A DNA stretch of 64,000 nucleotides from Pseudarthrobacter sp. L1SW. GTDB taxonomy: Bacteria > Actinomycetota > Actinomycetes > Actinomycetales > Micrococcaceae. Of this stretch, positions 27,073-35,004 are shown one piece after another. How positions within the stretch are numbered: the stretch's first letter is position 1; each line of letters begins with the position of its first letter. The notes beneath the pieces are model-generated. The model did no database searches. It saw only the letters and a list, made by a program, of their open reading frames with translations, and was not told the origin of the DNA. Both the position numbers and the translations under genes were made by a program. The stretch spans positions 2,914,001-2,978,000 of the forward strand of contig NZ_CP078079.1 in NCBI RefSeq assembly GCF_020809045.1, in the 5' to 3' direction.

Positions 27073-27653
27073 GCACAGAGAACTTCACCGACCCGCAGTC
27101 CTTTACTGAAGAGCTCGCCGCCTCGGTGACGGGCGTCGGCCTGGTCTGGGCGCAGACCCCGGACGGCGTGATCGGCAAGGACGGGGACATGCCCTGGCAC
27201 CTCCCCGAGGACCTCAAGCACTTCAACCGGCTGACCATGGGCCACCCCGTGATCATGGGCCGCAAAACCTGGTTGTCCTTTCCGGACAAGTTCCGCCCCC
27301 TGCCCGGCCGCACCAACATCGTGGTCACCCGGCAGAAAAGCTGGGCCGAAACGCCCGAGGCGGAGGGCGCCGTCGTGGTTCCTTCCCTGGATGACGCCCT
27401 GCTTGAGTCCCAGTTCGTGGACGGCGGGGACACGGTCTGGATCCTGGGCGGCGGCGAGATCTTCCAGCAGTCCACTGAGCTCGCCAACGTTGCGGTGGTC
27501 ACCACCATTGACGTGAAGGCCGACGGCGACACGTTCGCCCCCGAGCTGGGCACCAGCTGGGAGGCGTCCGCCTCCGTCCCTCCCGACGGCTGGCTCACCG
27601 CCGCCAACGGCACGCGCTACAGGTTCACCAAATGGTCAAGGACGGAGGGCTAG
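27069..27653 (+). CDS. folA: Dihydrofolate reductase
   Basis: A 194-residue [24 protein letters not shown] carries the substrate-binding loop. The acidic residue follows in [20 protein letters not shown], and [20 protein letters not shown] is the NADPH site. It reduces dihydrofolate made by ThyA back to tetrahydrofolate. The ATG overlaps the thyA stop as ATGA. It carries an extra N-terminal segment of about 18 residues before the core, longer than E. coli FolA. Confidence 0.96.
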   Translation: MSTENFTDPQSFTEELAASVTGVGLVWAQTPDGVIGKDGDMPWHLPEDLKHFNRLTMGHPVIMGRKTWLSFPDKFRPLPGRTNIVVTRQKSWAETPEAEGAVVVPSLDDALLESQFVDGGDTVWILGGGEIFQQSTELANVAVVTTIDVKADGDTFAPELGTSWEASASVPPDGWLTAANGTRYRFTKWSRTEG

Positions 27654-27656
27654 GAC

Positions 27657-27875
27657 ATGCTGAAGAAACCCGAAACCCTGTTTGTGCTGGGCTACATGCT
27701 GCTCCCGCTGCTGGCGCTCCTCTCCGCAATTGTCGGGCTGACCATGATCCTGGGCGGCAACAAGATCGCGGGAGCCATCGTGCTGGTGGTGGTCACCCAG
27801 GTGTTCGCGTTCGGTGCGTTCTTCGCGTTGCGCGCCCGAAAAACCGCCGTGCGGGAGGAATCCGACCGCGGCTAG
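27657..27875 (+). CDS. Small two-helix membrane protein downstream of folA
   Basis: A 72-residue protein starting 3 bp after folA. Two hydrophobic helices (FVLGYMLLPLLALLSAIVGL and AIVLVVVTQVFAFGAFFAL) precede a basic, charged tail (RARKTAVREESDRG). No family is recognised. It seems to be co-transcribed with thyA-folA, but nothing ties it to folate metabolism. Confidence 0.65.
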   Translation: MLKKPETLFVLGYMLLPLLALLSAIVGLTMILGGNKIAGAIVLVVVTQVFAFGAFFALRARKTAVREESDRG

Positions 27876-27986
27876 CCGCCCTCGCGCACATGGGGAGGAC
27901 ACCCCATCGCGCACGCCCCGGGTTGTTCACTAGGCTGGGGCCGGCAGCGTCAGGGACGGCTGTTTTCGAAGATTGGGGGATGCCTG

Positions 27987-28973
27987 GTGGCAGGAAACTT
28001 GTGGGGCGCGGACGCAGCCCAGTTGCGGACGCTCGCGCGGCAGTTCAGCTCAACGGCAGACCTCCTGCTGCAGCAGTCCACGCAGCTGAGCAGCCAGATC
28101 AACAACAATCCGGCATGGAAAGGCCAGGACGCGGAACATTTCCGTTCCGACTGGAACGGCAACCACCGGGCACTCCTCCAAAAGACGGCTGCACGCCTGA
28201 AGCAGGAATCGAAGCTTTTGCTCACCAACGCCGAAGAGCAGGAGAATGCGAGCCGTTCCGAAGGTGCAGGATCTGGCGGCGGCCTGCAGGGTGTCCTCCC
28301 GGCGGGCTTCCCGGGCCGCCCCTCCGTCGCGCCCGGTGCACCCTTCCAGCTCGGCCCCGACTGGATTGCCGACAATGACAACTCTCCCTTCCGCAAGGGC
28401 TGGGACATCTACAACCTGGCCAAGGCCCTTCCCAACCTTCGGGCTGGTCTCTTTGATCTGCCACACTTCATCACGAAGGCAGACAGCTTCGCCGAGTTCT
28501 TCTCCAAGGACTTCCGCGACGTGGCAAAGGCATTTCAGGACACCAACATGCTCAGCCAGTATTTCAACACTTCGTCCGAGCTGTTCGACGGCCGGTGGGA
28601 TACTGCCTTGAACCTCGTTGACGGCGGCAAGGCTGCAACGTTCTTCGAGTTCGGCGGCAAGGCCCTCGGAGGGCTGGGGGTTGGACTCGATGCCCTCGAC
28701 GCTTTCAACAACTTCAGCAACGGCAACCAGGATGACAACGGCGCAGCCTACTATTCGACCGCAAAGGCAGCCCTGGGCGTATTGGGCTTCGCGCCGCCAC
28801 CTGTTGGAACCGCCGCAATGGTTGCATCCGGCGCGCTCGCCATCTACGACAACGTCCCGGTGGTCAAGGAGACTGTCAATGCCATCGGCGGATCCATCGC
28901 TGACGGTGCCAAAGCGGCGTGGGAAGGTGCCGGGGACGCGGCCGAAAATGTCGGCGACTTCTTCGGGTTCTGA
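27987..28973 (+). CDS. WXG100-headed protein, possible type VII secretion substrate
   Basis: A 328-residue protein. Residues 1-95 form a helical hairpin of WXG100 type, with W-K-G in NNPAWKGQDAEHFRSDW near residue 44. A Gly/Ser hinge follows (GAGSGGGLQGVLPAGFPGR). The remaining 210 residues match no enzyme I know and end in small-residue-rich helices (TAAMVASGALAIYDNVPV and GGSIADGAKAAWEGAG). Full-length WXG100 proteins are about 100 residues, so this is a carrier fused to a cargo domain. GTG start with GGGGGA 6 nt upstream. No ESX ATPase (EccC) or membrane channel gene lies in the window. Confidence 0.7.
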   Translation: MAGNLWGADAAQLRTLARQFSSTADLLLQQSTQLSSQINNNPAWKGQDAEHFRSDWNGNHRALLQKTAARLKQESKLLLTNAEEQENASRSEGAGSGGGLQGVLPAGFPGRPSVAPGAPFQLGPDWIADNDNSPFRKGWDIYNLAKALPNLRAGLFDLPHFITKADSFAEFFSKDFRDVAKAFQDTNMLSQYFNTSSELFDGRWDTALNLVDGGKAATFFEFGGKALGGLGVGLDALDAFNNFSNGNQDDNGAAYYSTAKAALGVLGFAPPPVGTAAMVASGALAIYDNVPVVKETVNAIGGSIADGAKAAWEGAGDAAENVGDFFGF

Positions 28974-28996
28974 GCACACTAAGAGAGGTACTGACG

Positions 28997-29635
28997 ATGA
29001 CTGAAACACCAGCACAAGGCATCCCCGACGCCATCGGTTATGGATTTGCCGAGATGGCCGCCCTGGCGAGCTTGCGGGGCGGTGACGCAGCTGTGCTCAG
29101 CGCGGAGGCCTTGCGGGTTGGCAGCTACCTTGGCGATAGGGACATGGTGAGCGCCGGCGCATCCTCCCTGGTGGCCCGCGGCCTGGCAACCGCCGGAAGT
29201 GACGGGCTTCTGGCGGTGGCAGGACCCACCGCGGCAGTTGCCACCGTCCTTTCTTCGGCCAGCCGCCGCATGGAGATTGCGCTGCTCACTGCAGAAGGAG
29301 GCGACAGCGTGATCGCGATGGAAAGCGCGGACATCCACCTTCTGTTCCAGCCGCGCTCCTACTTCACCTGGTGGGCCATGGCGCAGAGGCCAGACGTCAC
29401 AGCTGCCGAGGCCAACCTCATGGTTATCAAGCAGCACCTGCACAGCAACCCGCAGGGCGGCGCAACAGTTCGCCGCCGGGAGGAACCCACGGGGCAGACC
29501 CTTTACGTGAAGAATGGCGGTGGCGGAACCTGGACCATCGGCACCTCCAACGCTCAGCAGAAGGACATTGTTGAGGCCACTGGCCTTGACGACGCTGCCC
29601 TGCTTGACCAGATCCGCACCATCCGTCAGGACTGA
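28997..29635 (+). CDS. Companion of the WXG100 protein, possibly EspG-like
   Basis: A 212-residue protein without a recognised domain name. The first 100 residues are small-residue-rich helices (YGFAEMAALASLRGGDAAVL, then ALRVGSYLGDRDM). The C-terminal half is beta-rich (GQTLYVKNGGGGTWTIGTSN). That arrangement faintly recalls EspG, the chaperone that feeds type VII substrates to their channel, but I see no diagnostic motif. An immunity protein is the other option. The ATG at 28997 has AGAGAGG upstream. It lies 23 bp after the WXG100 gene and 2 bp before the next gene. Confidence 0.45.
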   Translation: MTETPAQGIPDAIGYGFAEMAALASLRGGDAAVLSAEALRVGSYLGDRDMVSAGASSLVARGLATAGSDGLLAVAGPTAAVATVLSSASRRMEIALLTAEGGDSVIAMESADIHLLFQPRSYFTWWAMAQRPDVTAAEANLMVIKQHLHSNPQGGATVRRREEPTGQTLYVKNGGGGTWTIGTSNAQQKDIVEATGLDDAALLDQIRTIRQD

Positions 29636-29637
29636 CA

Positions 29638-30054
29638 ATGACATTCGATCGCGAGCGTGAGCGCCGCAACGATGAGGTCTATGCCGAGCACAAGGCGGCC
29701 CTCGCCCGGGGAGAGAAGCGCGTCCTGCGGCGAACCGATGCCGGCGAGCTGCACAGCTACCCCGGCGACGAAATCGGTTTTTCTCCCGGCCGGGGCCAGG
29801 TGCAGGTCCGATCCTGGTGGGGCATGGGAATTGTGTCAGCCTTTCTGGGCCTCCTGTTCCTCGGTTCTTCGGTGGTGTTCCTTGCCTCGTTCGGGCAAGG
29901 TGGGGGGCCGGAGTGGGGTGCATTGTTCCCTATCGTGCTGGGGGGTTTCGGCGCCTGGTACACCTTTGGCATGGCCAGGGACGAGTACCGGGCCAAGAAG
30001 ATAAGGAAGGAACGGCACGCCCCTGAGCCAGGAGCAGGGCATGTCTCCCAGTGA
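29638..30054 (+). CDS. Membrane protein of the WXG100 cluster
   Basis: A 138-residue protein. The cytoplasmic N-terminus is highly charged (FDRERERRNDEVYAEHKAAL). Two membrane helices follow (GMGIVSAFLGLLFLGSSVVF and GALFPIVLGGFGAWYTFGMA). The C-terminal tail is basic (YRAKKIRKERHAPE). No family is recognised. It starts 2 bp after its neighbour, so all three genes form one transcript. It could anchor the companion protein or protect the cell against the WXG100 protein; both are inference. Confidence 0.6.
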   Translation: MTFDRERERRNDEVYAEHKAALARGEKRVLRRTDAGELHSYPGDEIGFSPGRGQVQVRSWWGMGIVSAFLGLLFLGSSVVFLASFGQGGGPEWGALFPIVLGGFGAWYTFGMARDEYRAKKIRKERHAPEPGAGHVSQ

Positions 30055-30145
30055 TCCTCCCGCCAGGCACGCGGCGCCGTCCGCCGGTGGCCTCCTTCCG
30101 GTCCGGCAGTGACGTAACCGACTGCGCCCTGCCGGCTCCGAAGTC

Positions 30146-30151
30146 TAAACT
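30146..30151 (+). promoter_or_regulatory. -10 element of leaderless asd
   Basis: TAAACT ends 6 nt before the ATG at 30158, leaving no room for a ribosome-binding site. Confidence 0.55.
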
Positions 30152-30157
30152 GGACCA

Positions 30158-31300
30158 ATGACTACAGCAGCTACCCCTTCCGTCGGCCTGGTCGGATGGC
30201 GCGGCATGGTCGGTTCCGTCCTCATGCAGCGCATGCAGGACGAGGGCGACTTCGCCAACATCAACCCGGTGTTCTTCTCCACGTCCAATGCGGGAGGTGC
30301 CACGCCGACGCTTGCTGGAACAGCAGCAGGCAGCGCGGGCAGGCTCGAAGACGCGTTCGACGTCGACACGCTGGCCAAGCTGCCCATTATTGTCACCGCC
30401 CAGGGCGGCGACTACACCAAGCAGGTCCACGGCGAACTGCGCAGCCGCGGCTGGGACGGCCTCTGGATCGACGCAGCGTCCACCCTGCGCATGAACGATG
30501 ACTCCATCATCGTGCTGGACCCGATCAACCGGGATGTCATCGACAAGGGCCTGGTCAACGGCACCAAGGACTTCATCGGCGGCAACTGCACCGTGTCCTG
30601 CATGCTCATGGGACTTGGCGGCCTGTTCAAGAACGGGCTCGTTGAGTGGGGCACGTCCATGACCTACCAGGCTGCCTCCGGCGGCGGCGCCCGGCACATG
30701 CGTGAACTGCTCAGCCAGTTCGGGACGCTCAATGCCGAGGTCAGCACGGAACTGGACGACCCGGCGTCGGCCATCCTGGACATCGACCGCAAGGTCCTGG
30801 CCCACCAGCGCACGGATATCGACGCCACCCAGTTCGGCGTCCCCCTGGCCGGCTCCCTGATCCCCTGGATCGACGCAGACCTGGGCAACGGGCAGTCCAA
30901 GGAAGAGTGGAAGGCCGGGGTTGAGACCAACAAGATCCTGGGCACCTCCGAGGAAAACCGCGTCATCATGGATGGCCTCTGCGTCCGGATCGGCGCCATG
31001 CGCTCCCATTCCCAGGCGCTCACACTCAAGCTCCGCGAGGACCTGTCCGTTGCCGAGATCGAGAAGCTGCTGGCCGAGGACAACGAGTGGGCCAAGGTGG
31101 TTCCGAACACGAAGGAAGCCTCCATGGCTGACCTGACCCCCGTCGCCGCCTCCGGCACCCTGGACATTCCGGTGGGCCGTATCCGCAAGATGGAAATGGG
31201 CCCGCAGTACATCAGCGCCTTCACCGTGGGCGACCAGCTTCTCTGGGGCGCCGCCGAGCCGCTCCGCCGGATGCTTAACATCGCCACCGGGAACCTGTAG
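30158..31300 (+). CDS. asd: Aspartate-semialdehyde dehydrogenase, E. coli type
   Basis: A 380-residue Asd, the branch-point enzyme to lysine, threonine, methionine and diaminopimelate. It starts [20 protein letters not shown], with the NADP loop. The catalytic cysteine is Cys144 in [27 protein letters not shown] and the C-terminal [20 protein letters not shown] are almost the E. coli sequence. Most actinobacteria carry the other Asd subfamily, so this gene looks horizontally acquired or an old replacement. It is transcribed alone and ends near the first 60-bp palindrome. Confidence 0.95.
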   Translation: MTTAATPSVGLVGWRGMVGSVLMQRMQDEGDFANINPVFFSTSNAGGATPTLAGTAAGSAGRLEDAFDVDTLAKLPIIVTAQGGDYTKQVHGELRSRGWDGLWIDAASTLRMNDDSIIVLDPINRDVIDKGLVNGTKDFIGGNCTVSCMLMGLGGLFKNGLVEWGTSMTYQAASGGGARHMRELLSQFGTLNAEVSTELDDPASAILDIDRKVLAHQRTDIDATQFGVPLAGSLIPWIDADLGNGQSKEEWKAGVETNKILGTSEENRVIMDGLCVRIGAMRSHSQALTLKLREDLSVAEIEKLLAEDNEWAKVVPNTKEASMADLTPVAASGTLDIPVGRIRKMEMGPQYISAFTVGDQLLWGAAEPLRRMLNIATGNL

Positions 31301-31320
31301 CCTCTTCACAGCTGCCCAAG

Positions 31321-31380
31321 AGCGGCCGTGCCCCGCATAAGCGTTGCTGCCCAGCACCGCTCATGCGGGGCACGGCCGCT
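31321..31380. repeat. 60-bp palindrome, copy A
   Basis: Perfect 18-bp arms (AGCGGCCGTGCCCCGCAT and its complement) around a loop containing TGCTGCCCAGCA. It fills the gap between asd and the convergent AbiEi-like gene. A second copy lies at 32433-32492. It probably also ends transcription from both sides. Confidence 0.85.
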
Positions 31381-31386
31381 CGTGTT

Positions 31387-32349
31387 TCAAGCAGGAATGC
31401 GTTGAGCGCGCTCTGCCAGAGCCAGGACACGGCGTTTCAGGTCCGCAGGCCGGTCGAGGTGCTTCCAGACGAGCCGAAGAACCAGCCATCCCTCCTCGAT
31501 GATCGCGTTCTCCCTGTGGCGCTCTGCCAGGAGGACATCCGCTGTTGGGCGGTAGTCCGAGTACTTCCCGGCGCCGTCAAACTCTATGATGAGCCGCGAC
31601 TCCGGGTCAGCGAAGTCCGCCCGGAACAATCCAGAGGCAGTGGGAATCTCGAATTGGGGGATGAAACCGCGCAGGCCCAAGGAGTCCAACAGGAGCCTGG
31701 TCCGTGTCTCACCGGCAGATTCGGACCGTCCATCAAGTGCATCGAGCAGGAGCCGCGCCCGCCGGCTCCCCCGCTTCTCCGGCCCTTCGTCAAGGCGCCT
31801 CGTGATCTCGGAGAGGCTGGCACCCATGCGCAATGCGTGATCACCAATCACGGCCGCCTGCTCGAGCGGCAGGATGCGGGCACAGTCCAGGACCGTCCTT
31901 TCCAGGCTGGTAGTCCGGATTTCCCTGCCGTCCGCGGTCCAGAGCGTGGTGATGTCCCGTTCAGTCAACTCCGCCCGGTGCGTCCGAACGTCCTTTCCCG
32001 CGCTCGTCCGGGAATTGGCATAGCTGGTTGTGACGTGGATCAGCGGTCCGGCATTCCACACCTGGCATTCGTGGAGCCGTGCGGCGCTCACATGACTGTA
32101 GCGGGAGGTCCCTCCTGTGGCGGCATGATGAGCGTGAACGAGCACCCTGTCCCGGGTCCACGGCTTTATCCCCAGCCAGTACGAGCTCCGGACGTAGGCC
32201 CCACGGAACAGGCGGAGAATCAGGCCGCTCCGGACTGCCGATGTCAGGAGGCGGTCCCCAATTCCGGCCCGCGCCAGCTCCGCAGTTGACGCCACAGGTG
32301 TTGCCGGCCAGCGCCCATCCACCAATTCCCGGATCATTTCAAGCTTCAT
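31387..32349 (-). CDS. AbiEi-antitoxin-like / DUF559 endonuclease-fold protein
   Basis: A 320-residue protein. The N-terminal 90 residues resemble the winged-helix AbiEi antitoxin domain (VASTAELARAGIGDRLLTSA and LILRLFRGAYVR). The C-terminal 110 residues have the DUF559/PD-(D/E)XK pattern, with FRADFADPESRLIIEFDGAG followed by K and Y. Such proteins are common in actinobacteria without the AbiEii toxin, and none is present here. The ATG at 32349 is preferred; an ATG ten codons earlier (32379) is possible. The gene is bracketed by two 60-bp palindromes. Function is unknown; vestigial phage defence or DNA processing are possibilities. Confidence 0.7.
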   Translation of the reverse strand: MKLEMIRELVDGRWPATPVASTAELARAGIGDRLLTSAVRSGLILRLFRGAYVRSSYWLGIKPWTRDRVLVHAHHAATGGTSRYSHVSAARLHECQVWNAGPLIHVTTSYANSRTSAGKDVRTHRAELTERDITTLWTADGREIRTTSLERTVLDCARILPLEQAAVIGDHALRMGASLSEITRRLDEGPEKRGSRRARLLLDALDGRSESAGETRTRLLLDSLGLRGFIPQFEIPTASGLFRADFADPESRLIIEFDGAGKYSDYRPTADVLLAERHRENAIIEEGWLVLRLVWKHLDRPADLKRRVLALAERAQRIPA

Positions 32350-32432
32350 GGTCCTAGGTTCCGGGGCCGCGGGCTTCATACGAAGCCCCGAGGCGCCGGA
32401 TGTGGATAACCCGGTGGCCCTCCAACTGCAAC

Positions 32433-32492
32433 AGCGGCCGTGCCCCGCATGAACGGTGCTGCCCGGCACCGGTTAAGCGGGGCAGGGCCGCC
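32433..32492. repeat. 60-bp palindrome, copy B
   Basis: The same element as 31321-31380, with an intact left arm AGCGGCCGTGCCCCGCAT and a mutated right arm (AAGCGGGGCAGGGCCGCC). It lies 20 bp past the stop of the AlkZ-like gene and 83 bp upstream of the AbiEi-like start. Confidence 0.75.
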
Positions 32493-32512
32493 CGTGCAGT
32501 TCCGGGAAGCGG

Positions 32513-33649
32513 TCAGCCTTCGAGGAAGGCCAGGTAGCGCCGGGCCGCCTTGGCGAGGGCAGCCGTGGCGGCAGGGCCGAGTGGCTGGGTCCCATCGAAC
32601 AGTTCAGGCGCGACGGCGGCGCGAGGGCCGGTACCGCTGCGGGACCAGGTGCCAATCACCTCTCCCCCGGCTACCAGGGTCTTTTTGAAGACGCCATTGC
32701 CGCCCGGCACGATTTTGCCGGCATGCTCCGCTGCCAGGACCAGGCTCCGGTCCTGGTACCCCAGCACAAACTCGTCGAAGCCGGGCAGCAGGAGGACGGA
32801 CCGCTGGCCGGGGACTCCGCCGTCGAGCAGTGATGCCGTTTCCGGGGACAGCAAGTAGCTTGTCCCGTCGTAGCCAAGCCCCACCAGCTGGTCTTTTACA
32901 TCCTCGAAAGCCGCCCGGACCTCGGTCAGGGGTAGCTGCGTCCACCAGGCGAAGTCGCGCAGGGTTGCCGGGCCATGGCTGCGGAGGTAGCGCAGCAGGA
33001 ACTCCGCCACGGCCTCTTCCCGCGACAGGCTCCGCGAGACGGGAATCCAGTCGTCGAAGGCCGCAAACAGCTGCTGGTTCCCGGCCAGCGGGCCCAGGAC
33101 CAGCCAGCCGTGCCGGCACAGGGTCCCCAGGATGTGGATGCCCCGCTGGCCGCGCGTGGGCTGCCCGGCAGCGTCGAAAATCCCAAAGAGTTCAGCGCGG
33201 CTGGCGGGACCGTCGGCGGCAATCTGCTCCATCGCGATGTCCCGGCATTTCTCCACGTCCGCCCAGGCGATGCCGAGTTCGCGGTGCCGGGAGGCGATGC
33301 CCTTGGTGAGCCGCTCCGCTGTGAGGCCAAGCATCCACCGAAGGTCCTCCGGTGCCACCAGGTGCAAAGTCCCGCGCATGGGCCAGGAGCGGACCACAGC
33401 GCCGGCATCGAGGGCGGCGCGGACATCTGACAGGCCCGCTTCAGGGACCCTGGCGCCCACAGCCCACGCTGCCGCCTGCAGGTCCTGGGCCTGCATGGCG
33501 GTCATCCAGCGGACGGTCGCGGCAATGGAGCCCGGCACGTCTGGCCCCAGCTCTCTTGGCTGCACCCGGCCCGCCGGGACCGGCACCAGCCGCTGCGACA
33601 CCAGCCGCAGCCTGCCCATCGTCTTGCGGCTGATGCGCTTCCCGGCCAT
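32513..33649 (-). CDS. AlkZ/YcaQ-like DNA glycosylase
   Basis: A 378-residue winged-helix protein of the AlkZ/YcaQ family (HTH_42), which removes bulky alkylated or cross-linked bases. The Gln-X-Gln active motif is seen in MTAMQAQDLQAAAWAVG near residues 50-66. WPMRGTLHLVAPEDLRWML and the C-terminal LLLPGFDEFVLGYQDRS are also typical. The ATG at 33649 follows TAGGAT by 6 nt, so the mRNA is probably leaderless. Family members protect producers of azinomycin-type agents or act in general repair; no antibiotic cluster is nearby, so general repair is more likely. Confidence 0.82.
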   Translation of the reverse strand: MAGKRISRKTMGRLRLVSQRLVPVPAGRVQPRELGPDVPGSIAATVRWMTAMQAQDLQAAAWAVGARVPEAGLSDVRAALDAGAVVRSWPMRGTLHLVAPEDLRWMLGLTAERLTKGIASRHRELGIAWADVEKCRDIAMEQIAADGPASRAELFGIFDAAGQPTRGQRGIHILGTLCRHGWLVLGPLAGNQQLFAAFDDWIPVSRSLSREEAVAEFLLRYLRSHGPATLRDFAWWTQLPLTEVRAAFEDVKDQLVGLGYDGTSYLLSPETASLLDGGVPGQRSVLLLPGFDEFVLGYQDRSLVLAAEHAGKIVPGGNGVFKKTLVAGGEVIGTWSRSGTGPRAAVAPELFDGTQPLGPAATAALAKAARRYLAFLEG

Positions 33650-33655
33650 GGCCCC

Positions 33656-33661
33656 ATCCTA
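33656..33661 (-). promoter_or_regulatory. -10 element of the leaderless AlkZ-like gene
   Basis: TAGGAT ends 6 nt before the ATG at 33649. Confidence 0.5.
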
Positions 33662-33744
33662 TGCGCCGTACAGGCCCGGACCATGGCCACCGGGCAACTG
33701 GGGCAGCACTGATGCACGGGAAAGGCCCCTGTGTGGGAAAGCCG

Positions 33745-34812
33745 CTAAAGCTGCACGCCGATAAGCAGGGGTTCCGGGTGCAGCTCGATGCCAAAGCGCT
33801 TTTCGACGCCGGCACGCACCTCGCGCGCCACCGCCACCACGTCCATGGCGCTGGCCGAGCCACGGTTGGTGATGGCGAGCGTGTGCTTGGTGGACAGGGA
33901 CGCCCGGCCCCCGCTCACGCTGCCCGGCTCCAGTCCAAAGCCCTTGCCGAAGCCCGCCTGGTCGATGAGCCATGCCGCAGACAGCTTCACCAGCCCGTCC
34001 TTGCCTGCCGGGTAGCGGGGTGCGTTTTCGGGCAGGGCTTCTGCGACCTCTGCGGGAACAATCGGGTTGGTGAAGAACGACCCCGTGGAGTAGGTGTCCC
34101 GGTCGGCCGGGTCCAGCACCATACCCTTTGATGCCCGCAGCCGCAGCACTTCCCGGCGCACGTCCGTGGAATAGGCGCGCTTGCCCTGCTCGACTCCCAG
34201 TGAGCGGGCCAGCTCCGCGTACCGGATGGGTGCGCTCATCCGGCCGATGGGCAACTGGAACTCCACGGTCAGCACCACGTATCGCGGCGATCCCTTGGTG
34301 GTGGTCTGTTTGAGAATGGAATCCCGGTAACCGAACTTCAGCTCAGAGTTCGTGAAGGTCTTGACGGCGTTGCGCCCGCGGTCCCAGGTCCGGACGGCGG
34401 CGATGGTCTGGGACACGTCGGAGCCATAGGCGCCCACGTTCTGCACGGGCGTGGCCCCCGTGGAGCCCGGGATTCCGGCGAGGGCTTCAATCCCGGACCA
34501 GGCGTGAAGAACCGCGTACTCCACCAGCTTGTCCCAGTTGTGGCCGGCCTGCACCACCACTGCCACGCCGCCGCAGGAATCCTCGGCGTTGACCGTAAAG
34601 CCTTCCGAGGCGATCTTCACCACGGTACCGGGGAACCCGTCGTCGGAAATCAGCAGGTTGGAGCCGCCGCTGATGATCAGCAGAGGCTCCCCGGCTGCGT
34701 CGGCAGACCGGACGGCCTCGATGATCTCAGCCTCGGTGCGGGCCTCGACGTAGGTGCCGGCGGGGCCTCCGACGGCGGCCGTGGTCAGCTCGGAAAGCAG
34801 GGTGGAAGTCAC
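33745..34812 (-). CDS. murB: UDP-N-acetylenolpyruvoylglucosamine reductase
   Basis: A 355-residue MurB, which reduces the enolpyruvyl group to make UDP-MurNAc for peptidoglycan. The FAD-binding loop is IISGGSNLLISDDGFPGTVV. The substrate region is LAGIPGSTGATPVQNVGAYG. The catalytic serine lies in YSTGSFFTNPIVP. It is long enough to be a type I enzyme. The start is GTG at 34810-34812, 6 nt after TATTGT, suggesting a leaderless mRNA. The MaoC pair near murB in many actinobacteria lies just beyond the intervening protease here. Confidence 0.95.
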   Translation of the reverse strand: MTSTLLSELTTAAVGGPAGTYVEARTEAEIIEAVRSADAAGEPLLIISGGSNLLISDDGFPGTVVKIASEGFTVNAEDSCGGVAVVVQAGHNWDKLVEYAVLHAWSGIEALAGIPGSTGATPVQNVGAYGSDVSQTIAAVRTWDRGRNAVKTFTNSELKFGYRDSILKQTTTKGSPRYVVLTVEFQLPIGRMSAPIRYAELARSLGVEQGKRAYSTDVRREVLRLRASKGMVLDPADRDTYSTGSFFTNPIVPAEVAEALPENAPRYPAGKDGLVKLSAAWLIDQAGFGKGFGLEPGSVSGGRASLSTKHTLAITNRGSASAMDVVAVAREVRAGVEKRFGIELHPEPLLIGVQL

Positions 34813-34818
34813 CAGACC

Positions 34819-34824
34819 ACAATA
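34819..34824 (-). promoter_or_regulatory. -10 element of leaderless murB
   Basis: TATTGT ends 6 nt before the GTG start at 34812. Confidence 0.5.
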
Positions 34825-34898
34825 CTAGGGAACCGGAAGGGCCCTCACGGCGTCCACCGAAGTGCACCCTCACCGCTCAGTAACAAGATCGACGATTA

Positions 34899-34950
34899 AC
34901 TAACATAATTAGTATTTGATATTTACAAACTTGTCATATCTGCGTACCTT
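34899..34950 (+). promoter_or_regulatory. A/T-rich promoter of the secreted protease
   Basis: TTTACA (34922-34927) and TACCTT (34945-34950) are 17 bp apart, the best-formed -35/-10 pair in the window. Just upstream is the inverted repeat ACTAA-CATAA-TTAGT (34899-34913), a likely operator. The surrounding 75 bp are far richer in A/T than the rest. Confidence 0.6.
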
Positions 34951-35004
34951 CAAGCCAGCGGATCACACACTTGGGCCCGCTTCCCCAAACCGCATAGGAC
35001 AGCT

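Noticed and set aside
31387..32349. A complete AbiE toxin-antitoxin pair
   Set aside because: No AbiEii nucleotidyltransferase gene lies next to it; both neighbours (asd and AlkZ-like) are identified.
32513..33649. Self-resistance gene of a DNA-alkylating antibiotic cluster
   Set aside because: The AlkZ fold is right, but no biosynthetic genes lie within the window, so ordinary repair is the simpler reading.
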